A stretch of DNA of 64,000 bases from NCBI RefSeq assembly GCF_002192415.1, contig NZ_CP021780.1:7440001-7504000 (forward strand), read 5' to 3'. A program made the translations under genes and the position numbers. Position 1 is the first letter of the stretch, and each line of letters begins with the position of its first letter. Positions 26,731-34,385 of the stretch are shown piece by piece. Below the pieces are notes generated by a model. That model did not search any database. It saw nothing but the letters and a program-made list of their open reading frames with translations, and was not told where the DNA came from. Source of the DNA: Paenibacillus donghaensis (lineage in GTDB: Bacteria > Bacillota > Bacilli > Paenibacillales > Paenibacillaceae).

Positions 26731-29598
26731 TCAGGTGGACGGCACAGGCGCTTGTACTTGCGAGTTCAATTTCAGGGCTTCTCTGACAATTCTCCGCTGC
26801 TCATAAGCATGGACGTCTGCGTAACCGCTGGCCGGGCTGGAACGCTCCGGTCGGCCGATGTACTGGACAGGAGCCTTCGGCGGCGCTATAGCCCGCAGCC
26901 TTGGCTCCGTGTAGCTCCAGGCGCCCATATTCTTCGGTTCTTCCTGTACCCAGACAATTTCCTCCAGTGCGCTGAATGTGCTCAGGAAGGCATTAAGCTC
27001 TCGCTCCGGGAACGGATAGAGCTGCTCCAGGCGGAGGATATGCAGCCAGGAGAAGTCCTGGCCGCGCGCGGCCTCCAGCTCGGTCTGCAGATCGACGGCA
27101 AGCTTGCCGCTGCAGACCACCAGCCGTGTAACCTCGGCTGGCTTCTGGCCCAGCAGAGCCTCAGGGAGTACCGGATGGAACTGCCCGGTGCCGAACTCTG
27201 TTCCCGGCGAAGTGCTGCGCGGGTTGCGGATCAGGCTCTTCGGCGTCATGATGACCAGCGGGCGGGCATTCTCCTTGCCGCACAGGGCTGCCTGGCGGCG
27301 CAGCAGATGGAAATACTGCGAGGCGCTGGTCAGGTTCGCTACGGTCCAGTTCTCCTCGGCGGACAACTGCAGATAACGCTCCAGCCTGCCGCTGGAATGC
27401 TCTGGCCCCTGGCCTTCATAGCCGTGAGGCAGCATCACTACCAGATTGCTGCGCTGGGTCCATTTGGCGCGTCCAGCCGCAATGAACTGGTCAAAAATAA
27501 CCTGTGCGGCATTGGCGAAGTCGCCATACTGCGCCTCCCAGATGACCAGCGTCTCCGGCGCAAATACATTATAGCCGTATTCGTAGCCCAGCACTGAAGC
27601 CTCGGACAGCGGACTGTTGTACACGCCGAAGGAAGCATGGGATTCACTCAGCTGGTGCAGTGGTGAGAACAGCTCGCCGTTCTCGCTGTCATGCAGCACC
27701 AGATGGCGGTGGGCGAAGGTGCCGCGCTGTGAATCCTGGCCGCTGAGGCGGATGGGGGTGCCATCCTTCAGAATGGTGGCGAAGGCCAGCGTCTCGGCCA
27801 GCGCCCAATCGACCTTCTCGCCTTCATTCAGCGCATCCTTGCGCCGCTGCAGAATCCGCTCCAGCTTCGGATAGACCTTGAAGCCGGTTGGAACGGTCAG
27901 CAGCTCGCGGTTGATCTGCTGCAGCTGGGGAAGCGGCACAGCAGTGGGAGCTTCAGCAGGACGCTGCGTCTGGATGGCTACCGCTGTTTTGGCTTCCGCA
28001 TTCTTGTGCTTGCCTTCCTTCATCCTATCATAAGCCTGCTGCAAGACTTTCTCCGCTTCGGCATTCATAAGCTTCACTTCGCCCTCTGTAACCACCTTCT
28101 CCTGCTTCAGGCGCTCGGCGTACACATTGTAGACGGTAGGATGGTTGCGCACCTTGCCATACACGACAGGCTGCGTAGTTTCCGGATCATCCATTTCATT
28201 GTGGCCGTGACGGCGGTAGCCGATCAGGTCGATCACGAAATCCTTCTTGAACAGATTGCGGTAAGCGCTGGCGAGCCGCACGGCGGAGATGCAGGCCTCC
28301 GGGTCGTCAGCGTTGACATGGACAATCGGAATTTCGTAGCCTTTGGCCAGATCACTTGCATAATGGGTTGATCGGGAATCTTCGCTCTCTGTAGTAAAGC
28401 CTATGCGGTTGTTGACGATGATATGGATCGTTCCACCATTCTGATACCCATGCAGCTTGCCGATGTTCAGCGTCTCGGCTACGATGCCTTCTCCTGGAAA
28501 AGCAGCATCCCCATGCATCAGCACAGCCATAGCCTTGCTGGTGTCGAGCTTCGGCAATCCGGGTGACTTGCGGTCCTCCTGGGCAGCACGGGTGAAGCCT
28601 TCGACCACAGGGTTGACGAACTCCAGATGGCTTGGGTTGTTGGCAAGCGTCAGCCGGGTGCGGACAGTCTCGCCTTCACGTACGGCACGGTCGGCACCCA
28701 GATGGTATTTCACATCGCCGGACCAGCCGTAGTTAATGCCCATCGACCCTTCGGAAGGGAACAGCTCCTTATTCGGAGAGTGATGGAATTCCGAGAAAAT
28801 AATATCATAAGGCTTGCCCAAAATATGGGCCAGCACATTAAGACGTCCCCGGTGGGCCATGCCCATCAGGATATGCTCTGCACCGTCATGGGCGGCGGCG
28901 CGTACGATTTCGTCAAGCATCGGCACAAGCGCGTCGTTGCCTTCCAGACTGAATCGCTTCTGGCCCACGAAGGTCTTGTGCAGGAACGTTTCGAATTGTT
29001 CTACCTCGATCAGGCGCTTCAGCAGCTCTTTGCGCTCATTGTTGTTCAGCGGAGCAGGGGAACTGGCCGATTCGGCTTGGCTGTTCAGCCAGCGCAGCTC
29101 CTCTTCCCCGTGAACATGCCCGAACTCGTAGGCAATCGTCTGCGTATAGACCTGCCGCATGCGGTGCACGGCATCCCAGCCGTTGCGCACATTCTTGGGT
29201 GCATTCTCCCAGAGCAGCGATGCAGGCAGGGCCATCAGGTCCTCACGGGTCAGCTCGTAGGTCTCATGATCGAGCCACTTGGCCATCGGATTGTGATCCC
29301 GCTCCAGCGGGTCGATATTAGCGGCCATATGGCCATATATTCGAATATTGGTGATTAGCTTGGAGGCTTTGACTGCCTTCTTCAGCCATGCTGTATCGCC
29401 CGTAGGTACAGGCTGAGGAGGCTGGTCGGCACCGGCCGTAAGCGGCGGTGGCCCTGATAGAATAAACAGTTCGCGGTAATTGGCCTCTACCGAGGCGGGG
29501 TCGTTAAGAAACTGGTCGTATTTCTCCTGAATATAGCCCAGGTTGGGTCCATAATACTTGGTCCAAACGGATTCGTTATAGGGCTCATTAGCTGCCAT
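26731..29598 (-). CDS. odhA: 2-oxoglutarate dehydrogenase E1
   Basis: 955 residues from the ATG at 29598 (MAANEPYNESVW), with GGGAGG nine bases upstream; an extension to 29658 lacks a ribosome site. Thiamine-diphosphate-dependent E1: N-terminal WTKYYGPNLGYIQEKYDQFL, catalytic core with MGMAHRGRLNVLAHILGKP, ThDP-binding HGDAAFPGEGIVAETLNI through NNRIGFTTE, and the transketolase-like domain with LSGQDSQRGTFAHRH. It decarboxylates 2-oxoglutarate and passes succinyl to OdhB. It heads the two-gene odhAB operon, whose promoter lies back to back with that of sinI in 29600-29850. Confidence 0.97.
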   Translation of the reverse strand: MAANEPYNESVWTKYYGPNLGYIQEKYDQFLNDPASVEANYRELFILSGPPPLTAGADQPPQPVPTGDTAWLKKAVKASKLITNIRIYGHMAANIDPLERDHNPMAKWLDHETYELTREDLMALPASLLWENAPKNVRNGWDAVHRMRQVYTQTIAYEFGHVHGEEELRWLNSQAESASSPAPLNNNERKELLKRLIEVEQFETFLHKTFVGQKRFSLEGNDALVPMLDEIVRAAAHDGAEHILMGMAHRGRLNVLAHILGKPYDIIFSEFHHSPNKELFPSEGSMGINYGWSGDVKYHLGADRAVREGETVRTRLTLANNPSHLEFVNPVVEGFTRAAQEDRKSPGLPKLDTSKAMAVLMHGDAAFPGEGIVAETLNIGKLHGYQNGGTIHIIVNNRIGFTTESEDSRSTHYASDLAKGYEIPIVHVNADDPEACISAVRLASAYRNLFKKDFVIDLIGYRRHGHNEMDDPETTQPVVYGKVRNHPTVYNVYAERLKQEKVVTEGEVKLMNAEAEKVLQQAYDRMKEGKHKNAEAKTAVAIQTQRPAEAPTAVPLPQLQQINRELLTVPTGFKVYPKLERILQRRKDALNEGEKVDWALAETLAFATILKDGTPIRLSGQDSQRGTFAHRHLVLHDSENGELFSPLHQLSESHASFGVYNSPLSEASVLGYEYGYNVFAPETLVIWEAQYGDFANAAQVIFDQFIAAGRAKWTQRSNLVVMLPHGYEGQGPEHSSGRLERYLQLSAEENWTVANLTSASQYFHLLRRQAALCGKENARPLVIMTPKSLIRNPRSTSPGTEFGTGQFHPVLPEALLGQKPAEVTRLVVCSGKLAVDLQTELEAARGQDFSWLHILRLEQLYPFPERELNAFLSTFSALEEIVWVQEEPKNMGAWSYTEPRLRAIAPPKAPVQYIGRPERSSPASGYADVHAYEQRRIVREALKLNSQVQAPVPST

Positions 29599-29847
29599 GG
29601 ATAGATCCTCCCAACGGATGAACTCCGATATTCGGAGCTGCAATGATTGCGGTTTCATTCCTTACCTTATTGTGCTACTTTCAGGCCCTGTAATCAATTC
29701 ATACTTTCGTCCAATCCGTTCGCAAAACGATATGGTTCATCTTGCATTCTCTATATTTCTATAACTATGCCAAAATATGATAGAATTTTCCGCTTGAATC
29801 AATGAAAAAAATTCCAGAAAACGACACACTTTTCCGTATTGATCTTG

Positions 29848-29881
29848 TATAATGTACTTGCGGATAACGGTTTTTTATAAT
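29848..29881 (+). promoter_or_regulatory. Candidate promoter(s) of the c-di-GMP riboswitch-sinI transcript
   Basis: Two exact TATAAT boxes lie at 29848-29853 and 29876-29881; neither has a strong -35. Either would start an RNA 20-50 nt before the aptamer. 29599-29847 is otherwise AT-rich intergenic DNA. Confidence 0.5.
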
Positions 29882-29904
29882 CATTAGCCAGATCCTTTCA
29901 TGCA

Positions 29905-30021
29905 AAGGGTCCAGTAAAGGGTAAACCTGCCGAAAGACAGGGGCACAAAGTCGCGGGTCTAAGGTAGAAATACTAAGACAGCCGGACTGCCTGGGGACGC
30001 GGAAATCTAGGAGGAGATTTT
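29905..30021 (+). ncRNA. Cyclic-di-GMP-I (GEMM) riboswitch leader of sinI
   Basis: Core elements occur in the order and spacing of GEMM-I: AAAGGGTAAACC, a GAAA-capped helix CCTGCC/GACAGG, GGGCACAAAGTC, GGGTCTAAGG, then ACTAAGACAGCCGGACTGCC. CCAG at 29911 can close with CTGG at 29991. The middle G of AGGGTAAACC is kept, as in c-di-GMP rather than cGAMP-type variants. Downstream, AAATCT and AGATTT (30003-30020) form a small hairpin that puts the AGGAGG ribosome site in its loop, followed by TTTT, so control of translation start is likely. ON or OFF sense cannot be told. Confidence 0.9.
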
Positions 30022-30177
30022 TTGGATAAGTCCAACCAGGGGAAAGATGGAGTTCTGAAGACGATGGATCTGGATGCGGAATGGATTCACCTCATGCTGG
30101 TAGCCAAGAAGGCTGGCATACAAGCAGAGGAGATCCGCCGCTTTTTTGCAGAGAAAGCTTGCCGTGTCATTGTGTAG
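30022..30177 (+). CDS. sinI: SinI-like antirepressor
   Basis: 51 residues from TTG at 30022, with AGGAGG seven bases upstream. The segment MDLDAEWIHLMLVAKKAGI followed by QAEEIRRFF matches the SinI/SinR dimerisation helix pair (compare LDQEWVELMMEAKEANIS in B. subtilis SinI, from memory). SinI binds SinR and releases it from DNA, switching on matrix genes. It has a c-di-GMP riboswitch as leader, which to my knowledge is not the Bacillus arrangement (there Spo0A acts on the promoter). It converges with a sinR-like gene on the opposite strand. A perfect-stem terminator follows at 30211. Confidence 0.88.
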   Translation: MDKSNQGKDGVLKTMDLDAEWIHLMLVAKKAGIQAEEIRRFFAEKACRVIV

Positions 30178-30210
30178 GACGGGTGAAGAGCTCTGGGATG
30201 TTGCATACCA

Positions 30211-30244
30211 GAAGAGGCACAGCGATTCGTCGCTGTGCCTCTTC
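30211..30244 (+). terminator. Terminator of sinI
   Basis: GAAGAGGCACAGCGA, loop TTCG, TCGCTGTGCCTCTTC: a 15-bp perfect stem. The T tail is weak (CCGGTTT). Confidence 0.75.
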
Positions 30245-30276
30245 CGGTTTACGACCAAGGGCTGAAGTATTTTTAA

Positions 30277-30381
30277 AAAGATAAGAATTTATATGCATCG
30301 CGCAATGAAATTAGCCTTCTCTTTCTCGCAGAAACGGATGCCGCCTCTTGCAGAGGACGGCGAAGCCGTTTCTACTTGTCC
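30277..30381 (+). repeat. Structured intergenic repeat, family 1, copy B
   Basis: Opens AAGATAAGAATTTATATG, contains CGCAGAAACGGATGCC and closes GGACGGCGAAGCCGTTTCT then ACTTGTCC. Its right end overlaps the 3' end of sinR and supplies the last codons and the stop. It lies in the same orientation as copy C on the other side of sinR. Confidence 0.7.
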
Positions 30382-30716
30382 TTGTGTTCCAGGCGCCATT
30401 TCTGATAGTCGAGGAATTCCTTGAATTCCCGCTTGCTTATACCTGAAGCCATCGCTTCCTGAACCAGCCCGAACCATTCGGCATCCAACGGGGACTCCCC
30501 GTCTTCGGCCACCTCGCCGTATAGCAGAGCATGTACAGATACCTGAAGCGCATCGGCGATCTTTTCAATGAACTGAATGGAGGGATTGGATTGAATATTT
30601 CTTTCGACATTGCTCAGATACGATTTCGCTACATTAGCCTTGTCTGCAAGCTCGGACAACGACAGCCCCTTCTCCAGACGGAGATGGTGGATGCGGCCTC
30701 CCATATGATCAGGCAC
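30372..30716 (-). CDS. sinR: SinR-like master repressor of biofilm matrix genes
   Basis: 114 residues from GTG at 30716 with GGAGGGG upstream. The N-terminal XRE helix-turn-helix is RIHHLRLEKGLSLSELADKA then VAKSYLSNVERN, very close to SinR. The C-terminal dimerisation domain DAEWFGLVQEAMASGISKRE then FKEFLDYQKWR matches the SinR region bound by SinI. It should bind GTTCTTT-type operators, and these lie upstream of the matrix operon (34253-34417). It is bracketed by two direct copies of a structured repeat, one overlapping its stop codon and one just before its ribosome site. The opposite-strand neighbour is sinI. Confidence 0.9.
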   Translation of the reverse strand: MPDHMGGRIHHLRLEKGLSLSELADKANVAKSYLSNVERNIQSNPSIQFIEKIADALQVSVHALLYGEVAEDGESPLDAEWFGLVQEAMASGISKREFKEFLDYQKWRLEHKDK

Positions 30717-30743
30717 GATAACAACGCCCCTCCGTACTTTTTG

Positions 30744-30844
30744 TAAATATAAGGATTTATATGTTTTACGTTATAAATCATCCTTATATTTCTCGCTGAA
30801 ACGCCCCGTCCTATAAAAGGACGGCGAAGCCGTTTCCACTTGTC
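30744..30844 (+). repeat. Structured intergenic repeat, family 1, copy C
   Basis: AAATATAAGGAT pairs with ATCCTTATATTT (first hairpin), then GAAACGCCCCGTCC and GGACGGCGAAGCCGTTTC form a second. It sits between the ribosome site of sinR and any promoter further out, so it is probably in the sinR leader. Confidence 0.7.
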
Positions 30845-30911
30845 TAGTATAACAAATATCGGCAATTCCGACAAAGCGCGTGGAAATTCAGGTAATGCGC
30901 GTATCATTGCT

Positions 30912-30963
30912 AAAAAAACGGCAGCTCCGGCCCGGACTAGGGCTTGGATCTGCCGTTTTTTAT
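30912..30963 (-). terminator. Terminator of the matrix operon
   Basis: AAAAAACGGCAG pairs with CTGCCGTTTTTT; T-runs on both strands. It is directly downstream of the last tasA-like gene. Confidence 0.85.
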
Positions 30964-30973
30964 AAGAGGGTTA

Positions 30974-31573
30974 TTAATTTGTTCTAATTTCCCCCAAGCC
31001 CTGCAGGGCGTTGAAGGTCCAGCTCAGGCTGATGCCGTCTCCCTGGAATTCATTCTGGTCAGCGTTGTTGTCGGCAAACTCAAAGGCTACTTTGAAATCC
31101 TTGGAGGACCCGGCTGCAATGCCGTTGCTGAATTCAGGCAGCGTAGTGAGATTCAAGGTATTCAAGGCCTTCAGTTCAGCGAAAGTAAGGGTAGTCTCAA
31201 TCTGGTTAGTAATTGCTCCGCTCGTATAGCTGCTCTTGAGAATATGGATCTTGAAATGTTTGCCTAGATCGTCCGCATTGGCCGGTGCACCTTCGCGGTT
31301 CGTTACCGTATATTCCGATTTCAGGCTTAGCCCTTTGATATCCAGGGAGCCGTCATTCTTAAGCTTGAAGCTGCGGACGGCGATATCGCCGGGCTTCAGA
31401 TTGTTGAGTGGAATAAACTGGGTAGGATCAGTGTTCAGGTCGAGGGTTCCGGCCGCGAAGGTTGCGGTTGTTTGTGCAGTATCACTGAAGTAGGCGAAGG
31501 TGCCTCCCCCGATTAAAGACAATCCCAGAGCTGCTGATGCTATGCCAAGACCCAGTGTTTTTTTGATACCCAT
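30974..31573 (-). CDS. tasA: TasA/CalY-family amyloid matrix protein (second copy)
   Basis: 199 residues, ATG with AAGGAGG upstream. The signal peptide KKTLGLGIASAALGLSLIGG ends at a SipW-type cleavage region before GTFAYFSDTAQTTATFAAGT. The mature part has typical TasA/camelysin blocks such as LKPGDIAVRSFKLKNDGSLD and GISLSWTFNALQ. TasA forms extracellular fibres in biofilms; CalY/camelysin is the relative in B. cereus. It is last in the operon and about 50 bp after its paralogue. Which of the two copies is the main fibre subunit cannot be told. Confidence 0.88.
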   Translation of the reverse strand: MGIKKTLGLGIASAALGLSLIGGGTFAYFSDTAQTTATFAAGTLDLNTDPTQFIPLNNLKPGDIAVRSFKLKNDGSLDIKGLSLKSEYTVTNREGAPANADDLGKHFKIHILKSSYTSGAITNQIETTLTFAELKALNTLNLTTLPEFSNGIAAGSSKDFKVAFEFADNNADQNEFQGDGISLSWTFNALQGLGEIRTN

Positions 31574-31623
31574 ATTGATGTTTCCTCCTTAGATTTATAT
31601 TGATTTATTAAATTTGTATTGTT

Positions 31624-32205
31624 TTATTTGTAGACGCCTGCTCCTTGGCTTGCCTCGAAGGTCCAGGTCAGGTTCAACTCGTCGCCTTGATAATAATTCT
31701 GCGGGGTCAGGTTTTCTTTGAAGAAAAAGCTCACGTACAGCTTGTCGCTGGTATTTGCCTTGATCCCTGATTTTTCGCCCCATAAGCCGGTTTTGACCAG
31801 ATCAGGTGTTATTTTCTCCAGATCGGCAAGCGATTTGACCAGGACAGGGATACTGTTCTTGTCATCATTGATCATAATCGTAACAATGATATCTTCCTTC
31901 AGATTGTGGCTGCCGTTATTGCCGTTCAGATCGTTTACGGTAGGTACAGTCTTAAGCAGCACCTTGGTGATGTCCAGAGAGCCGTCGTTCTTCAGCCAGA
32001 ACGTTTTGTTAATGGTGTCCCCGGGCTTCAGATTGTTGAGGTTCACGAAGATGGATGGATCGGAGGTCAGGCTCAATGTTCCGTTGTTAAAAGCAGCGTT
32101 GGTCTGGGCGGTATCGCTGAAATAAGCGAAGGTGCCGCCGCCGATCAGGGTCAGGCCCAAAGCTGCTGAAACGACACCAAGACCCAGTGTTTTCTTTACA
32201 TTCAT
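31624..32205 (-). CDS. TasA/CalY-family amyloid matrix protein (first copy)
   Basis: 193 residues from the ATG at 32205 (MNVKKTLGLG), with GAGAGGG upstream; a longer frame to 32274 adds 23 residues without support. The signal peptide KKTLGLGVVSAALGLTLIGG and mature start GTFAYFSDTAQTNAAFNNGT nearly equal the neighbour, so the pair arose by duplication. Later parts diverge (LKPGDTINKTFWLKNDGSLD, LNLTWTFEASQGAG). It is secreted, processed by the SipW next door and expected to build or modify matrix fibres. Confidence 0.88.
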   Translation of the reverse strand: MNVKKTLGLGVVSAALGLTLIGGGTFAYFSDTAQTNAAFNNGTLSLTSDPSIFVNLNNLKPGDTINKTFWLKNDGSLDITKVLLKTVPTVNDLNGNNGSHNLKEDIIVTIMINDDKNSIPVLVKSLADLEKITPDLVKTGLWGEKSGIKANTSDKLYVSFFFKENLTPQNYYQGDELNLTWTFEASQGAGVYK

Positions 32206-32301
32206 TTGTTCAACCCTCTCTTGTGCTTCTGAATTATAAGACTGGTCTTGCGGCGATGCATATGTGTGCTCCACGTTACGTAAACGGGAGGAGACAACGA
32301 A

Positions 32302-32889
32302 TTAATGAAGCGGATCGGGCACGGTTTCTGCGGCGGCAGGCACACTGTTTTTGCGCTCCAGCACGGATACGGCCTTCCAGGAGGTGTAAAGCGCGTAGAG
32401 CAACAGCAGCAGCCCCGGAACAATCATCAGCAGAATACTGCCTGCTTTGGAGACGGCGAAATTCATGGCATAACCGACATAAGGCACAGTAATTCCGGTA
32501 TATTGGCCTACGACATTAGTCGAGAAAACAGGAGCAGAATCGGCGGCATCATTGGCATCGCCTTTGGTGGTATAGGTAGCTTGATTCAGCGCGGAATTCA
32601 TCTGCACATCAACAATACGGTGGGTGATCAGCCGGCTCTCCTCATCCATGAAGGTGATCACATCGCCTTTCTGGAAGCGGGTCATGTCACCGCCGGGCTT
32701 CAGCGCAACTACAGAACCGGTATGGATGCCAGGCTCCATGGAGCCGGATAGTACGGTTTTGATCTGATAGCCGAAGAGCGAAGGCTCACCGCCGGAGGCT
32801 TTGGAGATGACCACGGCAACCACCAGGACCAGAAACAGCATAAACATCAGGGTGGTCAGGGTATTGGTAATTATTTTTTTGACACGCAT
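32302..32889 (-). CDS. sipW: SipW-type signal peptidase I
   Basis: 195 residues. The ER-type signal peptidase motifs are KTVLSGSMEPGIHTGS (catalytic Ser) and ITHRIVDV with His in place of the usual Lys general base, as in SipW. There are membrane helices at both ends (~10-30 and ~150-172), and the GDANDAADSAPV segment carries the Asp residues. It cleaves TasA-type preproteins during export. It starts 3 bp after the TapA-like gene and is followed by the two tasA-like genes, the same logic as tapA-sipW-tasA in Bacillus. Confidence 0.93.
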   Translation of the reverse strand: MRVKKIITNTLTTLMFMLFLVLVVAVVISKASGGEPSLFGYQIKTVLSGSMEPGIHTGSVVALKPGGDMTRFQKGDVITFMDEESRLITHRIVDVQMNSALNQATYTTKGDANDAADSAPVFSTNVVGQYTGITVPYVGYAMNFAVSKAGSILLMIVPGLLLLLYALYTSWKAVSVLERKNSVPAAAETVPDPLH

Positions 32890-32892
32890 CGT

Positions 32893-34230
32893 TCATTCGC
32901 CGCCTTCTTCGGGAATAGGAGTTGGAGTTGGAGTTGGAGCTTCGGCTGGTGCAGGCGTGGCCTGTGGAGTGTTCTCTGCCAAGTCTGCTGCTGGTTCAGC
33001 CGGTCCATTCGGTGTTTCGCCGGCTGCCGTCCCGGGCGATGGGCTGGGCTGTTCTTGAGCTACGGGCTCAGGAACGGTCAGTTCATCATCGAGAGTAGGG
33101 GTCACAGTTGGTTTGCTGTTGTCGTCCGCAGCTTGTTCTTCGTTCACCGCTGCAGGCTGTTCTTTGTCTTTGTCTTTCTGTAATTTCTGCTCTTCCTCAG
33201 CCTTCCGGGCTTCTTCGGCTTTCCGGGCTTCCTTAGCCTTCCGGGCTTCTTCGGCTTTCCGAGCTTCTTCAGCCTTCCGGGCTTCCTCCAGCTTCTCCTG
33301 CTCCAGTAGTGCGGTCCGGGCTTCCTCCACTTGCTGCTGGCGGCTGTGCAAGCTGTCCAGGCTGGATGCCAGGCGCTTGCCGCTGTTCTCCAGCTCTGCC
33401 TGCAGTTGCTCATAACTGGAGAGCAGCTGTGCTGACATTGCCGGGCCTTCGGCCCCCGCTGCGCTTATAGCTGAAGGATAAGCTGCTCCAGAACTGAAGT
33501 AGCCGGTGGTTTCATCCGGCGGTTGGTTGCCGCTGAACATGATGCCGGGAGAAACGCTGCCCCATTGCTGAATGGAGGTTAAATAGCGGAGGATTCCGTT
33601 CAGCGTATCCATCAGCGGCTCGGACAGCACCCCGCTCTGATTGACATGCTGCTCGAATTCCTGGAAGAACTGTGCGTCACGGATCTCCAGACAGCCTGGC
33701 TCAAGCTCGATCATATATCCTCCAATTTGCGCCAGCAGCTGCGCTGCGCTGCCAAGCTCCTGCAGAATTTGCTGCCAAATGTCCCTGTTCACGCTGCGCT
33801 GCTGTTCTATGGCAGCTATACCGGCATTGGCTGCAGACATTTGCGAGCTAAGGAGCGCTGCGGTCTGCTCTAATTCGTCCAAGGACAGTCCGCTGATATC
33901 GGAAGCATCTCCGATGTCTACAGCAGGTGAGTGTCCGGCGAGTGCTGCCTTCAGCAGGGCGATCCGCTGGATATGGCCGCTGAACTCGCTGAGCAGCTGC
34001 TTGATTTGACCGGGGAACACTTCACACAGCTCTATCGGATTGTCCAACTGCTGCCCCGAACTGTAACCGCCATAAGTGCTCCCGATCTGGCTGGAAGTAT
34101 AGAAGAGAAGGATGGAGACTGCCATGCCTGATTGCAGCACCCGCAGGCCGGTTTTCTTCTTGCGTGTTCTTTTTCTGGCTGCTCTTGGGTACAGAGGAAG
34201 GCCTCCTCTCGTGATGGTTCTGATATGCAA
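32893..34230 (-). CDS. TapA-like anchor protein candidate with KAEEA repeats
   Basis: Up to 445 residues. A basic N terminus (RKRTRKKKTG), a hydrophobic helix (VLQSGMAVSILLFYTSSQIG), a helical middle (~55-300), a repeat of EARKAEEARKAEE units (~315-350) that should be coiled coil, and an acidic Pro/Thr-rich tail. It holds the tapA position before sipW-tasA, and TapA also has a short hydrophobic start and a disordered charged tail, but sequence similarity is not visible. The TTG at 34230 has no ribosome site; AGGAGG at 34202-34207 sits seven bases before an in-frame CTG at 34194, a good non-standard start (433 residues). SinR-type operators lie upstream. Confidence 0.7.
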   Translation of the reverse strand: MHIRTITRGGLPLYPRAARKRTRKKKTGLRVLQSGMAVSILLFYTSSQIGSTYGGYSSGQQLDNPIELCEVFPGQIKQLLSEFSGHIQRIALLKAALAGHSPAVDIGDASDISGLSLDELEQTAALLSSQMSAANAGIAAIEQQRSVNRDIWQQILQELGSAAQLLAQIGGYMIELEPGCLEIRDAQFFQEFEQHVNQSGVLSEPLMDTLNGILRYLTSIQQWGSVSPGIMFSGNQPPDETTGYFSSGAAYPSAISAAGAEGPAMSAQLLSSYEQLQAELENSGKRLASSLDSLHSRQQQVEEARTALLEQEKLEEARKAEEARKAEEARKAKEARKAEEARKAEEEQKLQKDKDKEQPAAVNEEQAADDNSKPTVTPTLDDELTVPEPVAQEQPSPSPGTAAGETPNGPAEPAADLAENTPQATPAPAEAPTPTPTPIPEEGGE

Positions 34231-34252
34231 AAGTTCGTTATTCGCTATAAGT

Positions 34253-34268
34253 GTTCTTTATAAAGAAC
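34253..34268. promoter_or_regulatory. SinR-type operator 1 (perfect palindrome)
   Basis: GTTCTTTATAAAGAAC. The Bacillus SinR half-site is GTTCTYT; here two face each other perfectly, 23 bp upstream of 34230. Confidence 0.8.
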
Positions 34269-34331
34269 AACTTCGTAAGCAAAGCATACACTAAAGACCC
34301 AAGAAATGAAAAACGCGATCTAAGGCTAAAA

Positions 34332-34347
34332 TTCCTTTATAAAGAAC
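34332..34347. promoter_or_regulatory. SinR-type operator 2
   Basis: TTCCTTTATAAAGAAC: one perfect half (AAAGAAC) and one with a mismatch. Confidence 0.7.
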
Positions 34348-34385
34348 GAATATATCTGTTTTTCGCGTACTATCTCCTATAATCA

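Noticed and set aside
25830..26806. Long plus-strand frames opposite odhB (264 and 300 codons)
   Set aside because: Shadow of the GC-rich Ala/Pro linkers of odhB; composition is Ala/Arg/Ser-rich and no ribosome site.
26752..29358. Long plus-strand frames opposite odhA
   Set aside because: The minus strand encodes a complete, strongly conserved E1 protein.
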